A stretch of DNA of 64,000 bases. Source: Tenrec ecaudatus (Eukaryota > Chordata > Mammalia > Afrosoricida > Tenrecidae). The stretch spans positions 69,401,501 to 69,465,500 of the forward strand of contig NC_134534.1 in NCBI RefSeq assembly GCF_050624435.1, written 5' to 3'. The notes under the pieces are model-generated. The model saw only the letters and a list, made by a program, of their open reading frames with translations. It was not told the origin of the DNA and made no database searches. The translations under genes were made by a program, and so were the position numbers. This document shows positions 33,499 to 46,214 of this stretch, one piece after another. The stretch's first letter is position 1. Each line of letters begins with the position of its first letter.

Positions 33499-35734
33499 CA
33501 AAAAAAACATTTTATTGGGGGCTCATGCAGCTCATGCCATCATCATTTTCAAAACATTTCCTTTCTACTTGTTTCTACTTGAACCCTTGATATCAGCTCC
33601 TCATTTTTTATCCCTCTCTCTCCCCACCCTCTCTCCTTCATGAACCCTTGATAATTTATAAATTATTATTATTTTTCAGGTCTTACACTGAACAATGTCT
33701 CCCTTCACTCACTTTTCTGTTGTCTGTCCAGTGGGAGGGGGTTATATGTAGATCATTGTGATCGGTTCCCCCTTTCTCCCTCACCTTCCCCTTACCTTCC
33801 TAGTATCTTTGCTCTCATTATTGGTCCTGAGGGGTTTATCTGTCCTGGATTCCCTGTTTCTAGCTCTTATCTGTACCCGTGTACATGCTCTGGTCTACCC
33901 AGATTTGTAAGGTCATGATAGTGGAGGGGAGGAAGCATTAAAGAACTAGAGGAAATTTGTATGTTTCATTGATGCCATACTGCACCCTGCTGGCTTATCT
34001 CTTCCCCATGACCCTTCTGTAAAGAAATGTCCAATAGTCTACAGATGGACTTTGGGTCTCCATTCTGCACTGACCCCTCATTGAAATTGACATGATTTTT
34101 TGTTCTGGGTCTTTGATGCCTGATACCTGATCCCATCGACACCTCCTGATCATACAGGCTGGTGTACTTCTTCTATGTGGGTTTTGTTGCTTCTCAGCTA
34201 GATGGCTGCTTATTTATCTTCAACCTTTTAAGACCCCAGACACTATATCTTTTGATAGCTGGGTACCCTCAGCTTTCTTCACTACATTTTCTTGTGCACG
34301 CATTTTGTCTTCAGTGATTGTGTTGGGAAGGTGAGCATCAGGGAATGCCAGGTTATTAGAACAAAGTGTTCTTGCATTGAGGGGGTACTTGAGTAGGGGC
34401 CCAATTTCCATTTGCTACCTTCATAATTAGCATATAAATATATGTACATAGATCTATTTCCACATCATCGTATATATATATTTACATATGTACATGCCTA
34501 TATTTAGACCTCTATAAGTGCCCTTGGCTTCCTAGTTCTGTACTCTATTTCCTTTTACTTTCCTCTTGTCCCACTATCATGTTCAGCCTTCATTCAGGTT
34601 TCAGTAATTCCTCTCAGTTACATTGCCCTTGATCAAGCCCTACCACTACCAGGCATCCTATGCCCTCCTCACCATTGATTTTAGATCACTTGTTGTTCCC
34701 TTTTCCCTGGGTTTGTTAACACCCACTTCCTTTCCCCAGTGTGTCCCTTTGGAACCATTGGTCCATTGTTTTCTCCTCCAGATTGTTTATTGCACCTATC
34801 TTATCCAGATAGACATGCAGAGACAATAATAAGCACAAAAACATGGCAGACTAAAACAGAACAACAAAAGAAAACCAACAACAACAAAAAGAAAAGCCTA
34901 TTATTCATTCTAGATCTGTTTGTTGACCTTTAGGAGTATTTTCTGGTTGAGTCTAATGGGGTGCCATGCCCTGGCCCCACAGTCTATTTTTGGTATTCCC
35001 CTGGTACTCCATTGCTTTGCTCCCCTTACTGTTCAGCTGTATGCCCTAAGTGTTTCACCCCAGTAAGATGGAGTCAGATTAGGCACAATTCCCACACTGT
35101 GTCTTCAGTGTTGTCCCCCGTGGCACTATGGGTCAGTGAGTGATGTCTTGTCTCACGGTGAAGCGGCTCTGTGGTCCTGTTTGCGCATTGGCTGCTCTAA
35201 GCAGGAATATCATCCTCGGGGCTTGGTGGGCCAGGATATGTTCCACTCTCTGCTTCCCTCTTCGTTTGCTCCTATGTGCTCTGCTCAGATATTCCCTTCT
35301 CTCTGAGCTGTAGCTTCAGTGTTGTCCTCTGCAGTGAATTCTTCTGTGGGGAAGGGGTGGTGTCCACATAGTTGGGTTTGGGGCCAGCCCCACAGACCTC
35401 TCTATTGGTTCCCTGCTTTATTCCTGTATGTTGCATTCACGTCTTGATGCACCCGGTTGAAGTCTGGTCTTTCTCTCCCTCTCTTGTAGAGATATAAAAA
35501 ACACTCTCCCCTTGGGTGGGTTAGTGCCCTGTTCCCCTGCTACCCATGTAATTTCCCCCCCTTTATTTTCCCCTCGTTTTTAGTCGGCTGCCATATGTAT
35601 CCCTGGATTGAGTCTGGTCCCTGCCTTAGTACCTGGACCTCACCCCAGGAATATACGTATATAAGACGGTTTCCCCTATGCTCCTTTTGCATTTTAAAGC
35701 TTACCTCTGCAGACTCATGTTGTACTTGTCCTTT
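33499..35734 (-). other. L1 3' UTR (about 2.2 kb)
   Basis: From the end of ORF2 to the terminus. It is the reference for most L1 fragments in this window: the 13387, 14218, 18131, 24284, 26967, 42983, 49423, 62755 and 63010 pieces all fall within it. The final module has a single tail unit, unlike the dimeric-tail copies, so this L1 belongs to a different subfamily. Confidence 0.75.
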
Positions 35735-38700
35735 TATGCTTGACTTATTTCACTTAGCATAGTTTTCTCCAGTTCTTCCCATGAGATGGGCAATGTGCTT
35801 CATGAATTCATCACTGCTTTTTAGGGATGCATAGTACTCCATTGTATGCATGCACCACAATTTTTTAATCCTCTAATCCATTGATGGTAATCTGGGTTGT
35901 TTCCAACTCCTTGCAATTGTGAACTGTGCTGCAATGCACATTGGAGCACAGATTAGTGGCTGTGGTTTCTTTTTTGACTTTGTTGGGCATATGCCCGGTA
36001 GGGAGATTGCTGGGTTGTATGATAGCTCAATGTCCATTTATTTTAGATATTGCCAAGTCGATTTCCATAATGACTGTACATAACTGCAGGCCCACCAGCA
36101 GTGGACGAGAGTTCCTATCTCCCCACAGCCCCTCCAACACTTGTTACTTTCTGAATTTTTGAATTGGACTATCTTTGAGGGTGTTAGGTGATATTTCATA
36201 GTTGTTTTAATTTGCATTTCTCTTATGGCTAATGATCAGGAGCATTTTCAGGTATGTTTATTGGTTATTTGGATTTCTGCCCTTGGGAAACTTCTGTTGA
36301 GATCCTTTTCCCAGTTCCTCAGTGGGCAATTAGTTTTTTGTTTTTTTTCTTTTTAGAAGCTAGCAGAGTATTGTAGATTTTAGTAATAAGGCCTTTGTCT
36401 GATGTGTCATTGCTAAAGATGTTTTCCCAGTCTGTGGGCTCTCTTATTACTCTCTTGGTGAATTCTTTCCATTTCCACAGGAGCTTTATCTTCAGTATAT
36501 CCCACTTGTCAGTTGTGCCTCCTCTGTGTTTGTGTCCTTCCCTATTTCTGATAACCTATGTACTCCTTGCACCAAAGTTCTCAGGTTGGTTCCAATTCCC
36601 TCATTGATGGCCCTAATTGTTTGAGGTTTCAGTTCAAGGTCTATAATCCACCTCGAGTTTATTCTTGGACATGGAGTGAATTAAGGGACTTGCTTCATTT
36701 TTTTCTGCAGGCAAATATCCATATTTTCCAGGACCACTTGTTGAAGAAGGCATCTGCTTCCCGTTTGATAGTTTTTAGTTCCTTATCAAGATCAATGTCT
36801 GTATTCTGGTGATTTTATTGGTGCATTTTCAGTTCTTTTCCATTGGTCTGAGTATCTGTCATTATGCCAATACCCCACTGTTTTGACCACCATGGCTGTA
36901 TAATAGGTACGGAAGTCAGATAAAGCAAGCCCTTCCACTGTGTCCTTCTTGAGGAGTTCTCTGCTAATTTTGGGCTTCTTCCCTCTCCACATGAAGTTGG
37001 TAATCAGTTCTTCCAATTCTTTGAAGAAAGATGACAGATGATGATGGCATTTGCATTAAGATAACATTAAACTTACCGTATATACTCATGTATAAGCTGA
37101 GTTTTTCCAGTATATTTTAAATGCTGTTTTTGTGGTAAAATTAGGTGCCTCGGCTGATATTCGGGTTGGCTTATACTTGAGTATATAATTCCTTGGGTAA
37201 AACTAACATTTTTACTACATTTAGTCTTCCGATCCATGAGCATGGGGTATTCTTCCATTTGTGGAGGTCACACTTGGTTTCTTGTAATAAATAGTATTTT
37301 GTAGTTTTCCTTGTACAAATCTTTTTTTTTTTTTTAGTCAGATATTTCAATTTGTGCTTGGCTATTGTGTAGGGTACTACCTTTTTGATCTCTCATTCTG
37401 TGGTCTTGTCCAATTTGTATAACAGTTTGATAGACTTCTGTTTGTTGATCTTGTATCCTGCCAATGTACCATATTCTTCTATTGCTTCCAGTATTCCCCT
37501 TATGGAGCTTTTGGAATTTTCCGTATATAAAATCATATCATCTGCAAATAATGATAGCTTTACCTCTTCCTTCCCCAGGTGAATACATTTGATGTCTTTT
37601 CTTTGCCTTATGTTGTTAGCTAAGATCGCTAGTGTGATGTTAAATAAGAGTGGGGACAAGGGCATTTTCATCTGGTTCCCTTTTGCAGTGGGATTGTGTT
37701 CTTTTATTCTCCATTGACTGTCAGGTTGGCTATTGGTTTTTCATATATAGCTTGTATTTTATTGAGGAAATTTCCTTCCATTCCTATCTTCTTGAGTGTC
37801 TTAAACAGGAATTGGTGTTGGATATTGTCAAATGCTTTTTCGGCATCTATTGTTATTATCATGTGGTTATTACAATTTTTCATGTCAATGTGGCAAATTA
37901 TACTAATGGTCTTTTATGTGGAACCATCCCTGCATCTCTGGTATGAATCCTACTTGGTTATGGTGAATTATTTATTTTACATACTTTTGTATTCTAATGG
38001 TCAGTATTTTGTTAAGGATTTTTGCATTGATATTCATTAGGGATATTGGTCTGTAGTTCTCGATTCTTGTGTGATCCGTACCTGGTTTAGGTATCAGAGT
38101 TATGCTAGCTTCATAGAAAGAGTTTGGCATCTTTTTCTAAGTTCTGGAGAGTTTGTATAGGATTGGTGTCAGTTCTTCTCTGAATGCTTGGTAGAATTCT
38201 CCTGTGAAGCCATCTGGCCTGGGGGATTATATTTTGGTAATCCCTCGATAACCTTGTCTATTTCTTTTATTGCTATGGGTCTGTTGAGATACTTGATGTC
38301 CATCAAGGGTAGTCTATGGAGGAATTTTTTTCCCAAGTATTTGTCCATGTCTTCCAAGTTGTTGAATTCATTGGAGTACAGGCCTTCATAGGACTGTGTA
38401 ATTATCCTTTAGATTTCATTAGGGTCCACTGTAATGTCTCCTGTTTCATCCCTCATCCAACTATTGAATTTGTTCCCACCTTTTTTTGGTTAGGTTTGCC
38501 AGCAGTTTGTCAATTCTGTTAATGCTCTCAAAGAACCAACTTTTAGCTGCATTAATTTTTTCTATAGTTTTCTTGTTTTCCCTCTCGTGAATCTCAGTCC
38601 TGATTTTTATTATTTATTTTCTTTTGCTATTAGTAAGATTGTCCTGTGGACTCTGCTCTAATTGCTGTAAGCTTTGAGTCAGCATGTCAATCATAGGTCT

Positions 38701-39602
38701 CTCTCTTTTTTTATGTGTGCATGTATTGCTATCAATCTTCCTCTGATAACTACCTTTGCTGTGTCCCAAATGTTTTAGCATGTCATACTCTCATTCTCGT
38801 TGGTTTCTTGAAGCTTCTCAATTTCATCTCTGATATGGGTCAGTAGCCACTCCTTTTGCAGTAGAGAGTTATTTGTCCTCCAATTGTTTGCCTCTGTTTT
38901 CTTCGTCATCCTTTTGTTGTTTTCTAGCCCAATGCCATAGTGGTCAGAGAGAGAATTCTGGATAATCTCTATGTGATTGAATTTACGCAGATTCGACTTG
39001 TGTCCCAAAATGTGGTCTATTTTTTTTTTGTATGCGTCATGTGTCCTTAAAAAGAATGTGGATTTTTTTTCTGCATTTGGGTAGAGAGCTCTGAAAATAT
39101 ATATCAGGTCAAGTTCTCTAATCATAATGTTTACACCTGTGGCCTCCTTGTTAAGCTTCTTTCCCTATGATCTATATTCTCAGAGAGTGGTTTATTAAAG
39201 TCACTTACTATAATTGTTGAGCCTGTAATTTCTTTCTTCATCTTTTGGAGTGTTTGATTGATGAATTTCATGGATCTCTCATTTGGTGCATATATATTTA
39301 TTATGCTCCCTGGTTCTTGGTCAACTGTTCCCTTGAGCATTATATAGGGCCACTCCTTATCTATTTTTAAGCTTTGCACCTTTACATTAATTTTGTCTGA
39401 GATTGGGATCGCAACTCCTACTTTTTTGAATTGCAATTTGCTTTGTACGTTTTTTTCCAGTCTTTGATTTTAGGTCTATTTTTCCCTGTAAACTTGAGAT
39501 TTGCCTCCTGTAGGCAGCAGATTGACAGATTGTGTTTTCTGCTAGCCTCTGCCTTTTAATGCCTGAGTTCAGTCCATTGATATTCAGGGTTATTACATCC
39601 AT
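35735..39602 (-). pseudogene. L1 ORF2 relic (endonuclease + reverse transcriptase)
   Basis: The start is at 39602 with MDVITLNINGLNS, the family's ORF2 opening. Endonuclease: INIYAPNERSMKFI and IVSDFNKPLSE near 39190-39300 (family form GDFNTPL; here SDFN), and SLSDHYGIGLE near 38940. Reverse transcriptase: KEEVKLSLFADDMILYTEN near 37530-37575 (catalytic FADD box) and FHRLPL-type upstream blocks. C-terminus: NFMWRGKKPKISRELLK near 36975, ending near 35735. Length is about 3.87 kb, as expected. It is split into many short frames and interrupted by a MITE at 37078-37190. Confidence 0.88.
37078..37190. mobile_element. Palindromic MITE inserted in L1 ORF2
   Basis: About 113 bp with inverted ends (ccgtatatactcatgtataa on the left; cttatacttgagtatata on the right) and internal text tggtaaaattaggtgcctcg. 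Flanking L1 sequence resumes as in the L1 at 45140 (cttataaagtgctttggg). The target may be TA. A second copy at 51178-51937 is in the opposite orientation. The family is not identified; a Tc1/mariner-type MITE is possible. Confidence 0.75.
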
Positions 39603-39829
39603 CTGTGGACTCTGTCATGTCATCTTGTACATTTTGTGTTTTTTTCCCTATCTCCCTTTCCTATCCGTGTGTTATATGTGTGTGTGTCTTTAATTCTTGT
39701 CTTCTTTTCATCCTTGAGCCAGTACTATGTTGGGGGCTGTTTTCTCTTTTTTGCTCTCTGGGTCTGGTTATTCTACATGATGATCTCTTATTTGTGCCTG
39801 GTGAGTGCTGTTCTTCTGCCCATACTGGG

Positions 39830-40890
39830 TTGGCAAGGATCTTTCCTAGGGCTGGGTTTCTTCTAACATATATTTTTTAAGATTTTCCTTTTCTGGGAAG
39901 ACTCTTATTTATCCAACTATCTTGATAGATAATTTGGCTGGATAGAATATTTTTGGATTAAAAAAAAGAATATTCTTGGATTTGTGTTATTTTCCTTCAT
40001 TTTTTGGAATATGTTACTCCACTCTCTCCTCTTTTTCAGTGTCTGTCAGCTGCTAACCTGAGAATATTCTTATATGGATACCTTTATATGTGATTGCTTG
40101 TTTTTCCCTAGCTGCTCTCACGATTTTTTCCTTGTCCTCAAAGTTGGATAGTTTAACTATTATGTGCCTTGGTGACTTCTTCTTGGAAATCAGTGTAGCT
40201 GGTGTTCTTTCAGCCTCTTAAATGGTTACCGGGTTTTCATTCATTAAGCTTGGAAAGTTTTTCTCTAAGAATTCCCTTACTATTTTTGTTATTGACCTCT
40301 TTGTTGGGTCTTGCTCCTGTAGTCCAATTATTCTAATGTTGTTCCTCTTCATAGCATCACACATGGCACTCAGGTTTTCTTCAGCTTCTCTGATTATCTT
40401 ATTTGACTGTCTTTCCCATTTGTTGAAGTCTGCCTGGTTATCCTCCAAGTCACTGGTGCAATACTCTGCCTCCTCAAGTTTGTTGGAGAAGTCTATGAAT
40501 TTACTACTGTCTTTTGTTATCTCATCCCTTAGGTCTTGTATTTCCCTTCGGTGCATGCCCTTTATCTTCTCTATCATTTCATCCTTTTACTTTATTGTTT
40601 CCCTCATATCCTGTATGAATCCAAGCAGCATTCTGAAGATTTATTTTTTGTGGCAGATCAATGTCTGCTTCTTCTATGCATGTCATTAGGTTCAGGACTT
40701 CTTTTGATATTACTTTTTGTTTCTCCTGTTTTGTTGTTGTTGTTTTTGAGGTTGTTGTGGCTGATTGCTGTTTGTGTTGTGTTGTTTTAGAGGAGCTTGA
40801 CATCATTCTCCAGAGAGTCACAGAGCACTGGACTCTCTCTTTGGGATACTCGTAGGAATGCCTCTTTGATCTTCCTGCAGCTAATTTCAC
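39830..40890 (-). pseudogene. L1 ORF1 relic
   Basis: Starts near 40890 (MKLAAGRSKRHSYEYPKER). It has a Q/T/S/K-rich N-terminus, a coiled-coil stretch (KLEEAEYCTSDLEDNQADFN, 40400-40500), the RRM-type block MKRNNIRIIGLQE near 40340, and a C-terminal domain ending with LKKYMLEETQP-like text near 39840. ORF1p is the L1 RNA-binding chaperone. Frames break at several points. Confidence 0.82.
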
Positions 40891-42110
40891 TGTGGGGTCA
40901 GGCTACTGCTTTATCCTCTGGTTGTTTCAATCTTTCCCTAGCTCTAGTCTGTTATTTGGAGGTCAAGTTGGATGGTCCTCTTAGGGAACACTGGTTCGGT
41001 GGTTGTGGATGTGTGGAGATGGCACTACACTGAACAATCTCACAGGAAGCCATGGTGGTGTGACCCATGGTGGCATGGGGCACCTCAGAGGGTGTTCAGG
41101 AGTGTCTGATGCAACTGGAGTGCCACAGAGGGTAGGTAGGTGTGCCCACTTTGGTGTAGAGCACCAGGGGTGGTATGCTGTATTTCTCTAGTCAGCTATA
41201 TCACCGCATAGGTCAGACAGAGGTTCCTGCAACACCGTGGATCTCTGGAGAGTGTTGGTGGAGCTTCTTTATGCCATGTGAAGCACTACAGCAGGTGTGA
41301 GGAAGTTCCCTCAGCCACGTGGTACTGTGGAGGATGGGCAGGGACTCCTCCAGCCAAATGGAGTGCCGTGGAGTGCCCAAAGGGCAGGCGGGATGTCCCC
41401 CAGCTGCTTAAAGGGCCTTGGAGCGTAGGTATGAGTTCTCCTGTGGCATAGGTGAGCGGGATTTCCCCAGCCACATTTTTGCCACAGAAAACGGCCAATC
41501 AGCTTTCCCCCAGCCACTTTATGTGAGTTGGAGGGTAGGTGTGAGTTCCCGTGCAGGGGAAGGTGGGTGGGATTTCCCCAGCCATGCGTTATCCCCCAGA
41601 GGGCAGAACTCTCCAAGTGGGTAGAGGGCAGGTGTAATTGTCCTAGATGAAGGGGAGTGGCCTGGAGTCCAGCAGTGGTGTGTGGAAGGAAAGAGAGGAG
41701 AAAAAAATATACTGAGCCCATTGAGACTGTGGAGGGAAATATAGAAGAGATTAATAAAACTGAAGACATAGTTGAGCCCTGATTGCATGACTATAGGGTT
41801 AGAGGGGTTTAAACCCTGCCCAGAGGTGGCAGCAAGCTGTGGCTATGTTGAAGTAAAGCCCTTGGGTTGCCCATAGGAGCCTGGCTTTGGCTGAGACAGT
41901 GGCAGGGCTAAGGTTAAGCCTTAGCTGACCTCCACAGTGGTAAGCCAAAATCCAACAGCTCCTCAAAACCTAGTGGATCTGTGCCTATTTATCTTCATTA
42001 TGCTGTTCCTGTGACCCGGCTGTATATATTTTCCTCTCAGTTGCTCTCCTGCTCTGATTTCTGTGGAATCCCTCTGGTGTGTGTTACTCAGTCGCCATCT
42101 TGACAGAAGA
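40891..42110 (-). promoter_or_regulatory. L1 5' UTR with irregular tandem repeats
   Basis: GC-richer than its surroundings. Between about 41040 and 41680 a diverged unit of about 50-60 bp recurs, recognisable by gggatttccccagccac, gggatgtcccccagctgc and ctttcccccagccac, alternating with ggagggtaggtgtgagttc. The repeated units suggest a monomer-like internal promoter region (inference from L1 biology). Confidence 0.6.
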
Positions 42111-42129
42111 AAGCTAATTCCAACTTCTT

Positions 42130-42296
42130 GCTATTGTGAACAGCGCTGTGGTGAACATAGGATGCATATATCTGCTCCTGTGATGGCTTTTACCTCTTTA
42201 TGGCATGTAATAGCTACCAGAGGAAAACAGCTCAGTGTTTATCAACAAATAAATGAATAAGTAAAATAGAGTAGCTACTCATACATATAATGGGAT
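42130..42296. mobile_element. Old L1 remnant (right half) with orientation switch
   Basis: 42130-42215 continues the antisense old L1. From about 42218 (ttatcaacaaataaatgaat ...) the text is in sense orientation for the same L1 region. It continues at 42488 after a SINE (ctagtcagccataaacaaatg). This is either a 5'-inverted L1 or two abutting fragments. Confidence 0.6.
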
Positions 42297-42487
42297 ACTC
42301 TCACTGCCATTGAGCCAATTCTGACTCATGGCGACCTTATTGGGCATGGGAGAACTGCCCCTGTGGGTTCCAAGACTGTAGCTCTTTATAGGAATATAAA
42401 GTCATATCTTTCTCCCAAGGAATCACTGACAGATTCAAACTGCTGACCACTGTTAATGGCCCATTGAGTAACCATTACACCACCGAT
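42297..42487 (-). repeat. AfroSINE, antisense
   Basis: Clear copy: cactgccattgagccaattc, tgactcatggcgaccttatt, tctccc-type middle, and a reverse start near ccattacaccacc. Confidence 0.85.
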
Positions 42488-42982
42488 GCAATACTAGTCA
42501 GCCATAAACAAATGAAGTACTAATACATGCTATAGCATTCATAAACTTAGATAAAAATTGGATAATTTGTAATTCTGATGTATAATGACAATATCCTTAC
42601 TTACTCCATATTTCCTATATCCTCTGGTGGAGTGATTTTACAAAGACAAGTGGCTCAGCTTTCAGCCAAACAATAGAGTGACTTGTAAGGTGAATAGTAT
42701 TACCAGCGAGGTGTGCACTTATTAGAACAACCAACCCCATGAGATCAAAAGGGAATCGTCTACCCAGGGATAAACTTCAGGAGGCAGAAAGCTATAGGAA
42801 AGAATGAATGGAAACAATAAACATATGGTGAAAGTGAGAAGAATGCTGTTGGAAAGTCAATTTTTTTTTTCTGAAAACTGAAGTCAAAGTTAAAAAATGT
42901 GGTTGAGAACACTCATTGTACTGACTATTCAATCCCTAATAAAACTGTGTAATCCCATTTTAAAAAATTATTTGTTCTATTT
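42488..42982. other. Old L1 sense remnant, then unassigned DNA
   Basis: 42488-42580 continues the old L1 in sense. 42580-42982 is unassigned. Confidence 0.45.
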
Positions 42983-44127
42983 ATTAAAAAATTTAAAAAT
43001 CATTTTATTGGGGGCTCTTACAATTCTTGTTACAAACCATACATCTATTGCATCCAACATATTCATACATATATTCCATCGTTCTTTTCTAGACATTTAC
43101 TTTCCATTGAGCCCTTGGGATCAGCTACTCCTTTTTTTCCCTCCCTTCTTCACCCCCTAATCCTCATGGCCCCTTGATAGAATGTAGATTGTTAATTATT
43201 CTCAAACCTCACATCGACCGCTGTCTCCTTTCACCTCTGGTTTCTGTTGTTTTTCCCCCTGGCTAGGGCTGTGTGTTTATGTGCCATTCATAGCCATCAG
43301 TGCTCCCCTACTGCCCCCATCTCTCTCCCCCTTCCCCCTACCCTTTTAGTATCTCTATTTTCATTCCTGTTTCTGGGTTCCATGTATTGTGAGTTTTATC
43401 TCTTGCCTATACCCATGTACATGCTCCTATCTAGTCTTTATTGGGAAGCAGTACTGAGGTTGTGATAGTGGGGATTGAGGGGGCCTCCAGGAATCAGAGG
43501 TATATTGCGTGACCCATTCATCCCCTCCCTGTGACTCTTCTGTGGGGGGATGTTCCATTGTCCATAGATGGGCTTTGTGTCTCTGCTCTAACACCCCTCC
43601 CTTCTCACGAATGCATTTTCATTTGTTTCTGTGCTTCTTCCATATGTACTTGTTGTTTCACTGTTGTGAAACAAGCAGTGGAGGAGGGTTCCTACATCAC
43701 CACATCCCCTCCAACATTTGTTGCTCTCTGATTTTCTGATTTTGCTACCTTCAAGAGTGTTAGATGGTATCTCATGGTTGTTTTAATTTGTATTTCTCTT
43801 ATGGCTAATGAACGGGAACTCTTTCTCATGTGTTTGTTGGCCATACGGGTATCCTCCCTAGTGAAAGTTATTTCCAGTTCTTTTGCCCACTTCCTTAGGG
43901 GGTTAACTGTTTTCCTCTTTTTGCAGGCCATGAGGGTGTTCTAGATTTTAGTACTGAGCCCTTTGTCTGTTATGTCATTACTAAAAATCCTCTCCCAGTT
44001 TGTGGGTTGTCTTGTCATCCTCTTGGTGAAGTCTATCGAGGTGCACAGGTATTTTATTCTTATTAAACCCAATTTGTCAATTTCTAGTTCATCTGTGTGT
44101 AACCTTCCCTATTGCAATAAGCCTATG

Positions 44128-44644
44128 AATTCTTGAATTAGTTTATTTTGCTAACCTGGCCAATAAACACATGTGGGGTTAACTGAAGCACAGAGAGCTA
44201 AATGGCTCAGTGAGCCTCACCTTTCTAGCTCTTGGGTCTCTTGCTTTCTGGTGGTTGCACCAGGATGCAGCTCCCTTAGCAGTTCCCTGCTTCAGCTTCA
44301 AGGCTGACTTCCTGCAACACATCCCCAAGAAGAAGCCACATGGACCTGCCCCGATGCAGCCCTGGGTGCTGGAGCACCCATGTGGAGACTCCTGCCAGCG
44401 CTGAGATGTTTACACATTCACTGACTTGGCTTTCCTCCTGCAGTCGGCATCATTGTGTGTTTTGTGAGCTGGAGGAGGACTTTGTGGACTGGTATTGGAC
44501 ATATGGGTTAATGTTGGACTTGTGGGCTTGGGCAGCACTGGATTGGGATATTTTCTTGATGGGCACTTAATCTTTATATAAAACTCTCTTATACATGAAT
44601 TTCTGTGGATTTGTTTCTTTAAAGTACCCAAACTAAAAAATTCC
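44128..44644 (+). mobile_element. Solo LTR, ERVL-like, inside L1
   Basis: Occupies about 44134-44638 between aattct (44128-44133) and aattcc (44639-44644). Its opening (tagtttattttgctaacctgg, then ccaataaacacatgtgggg) matches the LTR at 15723. Later text (gccacatggacctgcccc, tcggcatcattgtgtgttttg) matches the LTRs at 55631 and 59982, linking the two groups. LTR fossil without internal region. Confidence 0.68.
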
Positions 44645-46011
44645 GTAGGCCAATGATCTCAGGTTTGTCCTGATTTCTTTCTTGATAGTCCTGATGGTTT
44701 GGGGTTTTACTTCTACGTCTGTGATCCACCTAGAATTTGTTCTTGTGCGTGGGGTGAGGTAAACATCCTGTTTTATTTTTCTACATGTGGATATTCATTG
44801 TTTCCATCACCACTTGTTAAAGAGGGCATCTACTTCCCAGTTGATGCTTTTGGAACCCTCGTTGAAGATCCTTTGTATATATACTGATGGTTTTAATTCT
44901 GGGCTTTGTATTCTTTCCCACTGGTCTTAGTATCTGTCATTATGCCAGTACCATGCTGTTTTGACCACTGTGACTGTCTAGTAGGTGTTAAAATCAGGTA
45001 AAACAAGTCCTCTGACTTTGTCATTATTCTTGAGGAGATTTCTGCTACTTCTGGGCTTCTTCCCTCTCCATATAAAATTGGTGGTCAGTTTCTCCATTTC
45101 TTTGAAAAAGGTTGTTGATATTTGAATAGGAACAATGTTAAACTTATAAAGTGCTTTGGGTAAGATTGACATCTTTACTATGCTGAGCCTTCCAGTCCAT
45201 GAGCATGGGATCTTCCTCCATTTGTGGAGGTCTCTTTTGATTTCCTATAGTTTTCCTTGTATAGGCCTTTAGGGTTTTTTTTGTTAAATATATTCCTAGG
45301 TATTTCAGTTTGTTTTTGCCTACTGTGAAGGGTCCTGCTTTCTTGATCTCCTCTTCCATGGTCCTGTCTGACATGTATAGCAAACCTATCGATTTCTGTT
45401 TGTTGATCTGGAATCCCGGTACTCTTCCATATTGTTCTATCACTGTAAGTACTCCCATTGTGGAGCTTTTGGGGTTTTCAATGTACAGGATCATGTCATC
45501 TACAAATAGCAATAGTTTCAACTCCTCCTCTCCCTCTTCTGCTGTTTTATGTTGTTAGCTAGGACTTCCAGTGTGATATTGAATAGAAGTGGGGACTTGG
45601 GGCATCCTTGTCTTGTACCCTTTTTTCAGTGGGATTGTTGTCTTTGCTCCATTAACTCTGATGTTGGCTATTGTCTTTTTGTAGATAGGTTGTATCAGCT
45701 TGAGGAATTGACCTTTCCTCTTATCTTCCTGAGTGTCTTCATTAGGAAGGGGTGTTGGATGTTGTCAAATGATTTTTCTGCATCTATGAATATTATCATA
45801 TGGGTTTCATCCTTTTTCTTCTTGATGTGGTGTATAATATTGATGGATTTTCAGATGTTACAACATCCTGCATCCCTGGGATGAATCCTACCTGATCGTG
45901 GTGAATGACATGTTTTACATACTTTTGTATTCTTTTTTTAGGCTGGGACTTTTTTATTCTATTGGCCAATATTTTGTTAAGGATTTTTGCATGTATGTTT
46001 ATTAGAGATAT

Positions 46012-46214
46012 CCGTCTGTAGTTCTTTTTTAAAAAAAAATTTTAACAATTTATTAGGGGCTCACACAATTCTTATCACAGTTCATACATATACATACATC
46101 AATTGTATAAAGCACATCTGTACAGTCCCTGCCCTAATCATTTTTTTCTCCTCTTTTCTTTTTTTACATTTTATTAGGAACCCATACAACTCTTATCACC
46201 CCGTCTGTAGTTCT
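46012..46214 (-). mobile_element. 175-bp dimeric L1 tail, 14-bp TSD
   Basis: Insert 46026-46200 flanked by ccgtctgtagttct at 46012-46025 and 46201-46214. It contains the terminal module, the pyrimidine linker and only the first part of the internal module, so truncation happened within the dimer. Confidence 0.93.

Larger units (their letters stand above)
33480..42129 (-). mobile_element. Full-length L1 with 19-bp TSD
   Basis: The insert 33499-42110 (8.6 kb) is flanked by aagctatttccaacttctt (33480-33498) and aagctaattccaacttctt (42111-42129), 18 of 19 identical. The 5' end, on the right, starts with the L1 hallmark aagatggcgactgag (minus strand, near 42104-42090). Order on the minus strand: 5' UTR (about 1.2 kb), ORF1, ORF2, and an unusually long 3' UTR of about 2.2 kb. 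The sense end reads aataaaatg followed by a T run, not a clean poly(A). Both ORFs have stops and frameshifts, so the copy is dead. It carries a MITE in ORF2. Confidence 0.92.

Noticed and set aside
37393-37671. A retroviral polymerase from the FADDMILY motif
   Set aside because: Flanking blocks and gene order are those of L1 ORF2.
40222-40689. 155-codon plus-strand frame
   Set aside because: Shadow of the antisense L1 ORF1 coiled-coil region.
41311-41769. 152-codon minus-strand frame
   Set aside because: Lies in the GC-richer repeated L1 5' UTR and has no domain. A frame upstream of ORF1 could recall primate ORF0, but that is antisense in L1, while this is on the L1 sense strand.
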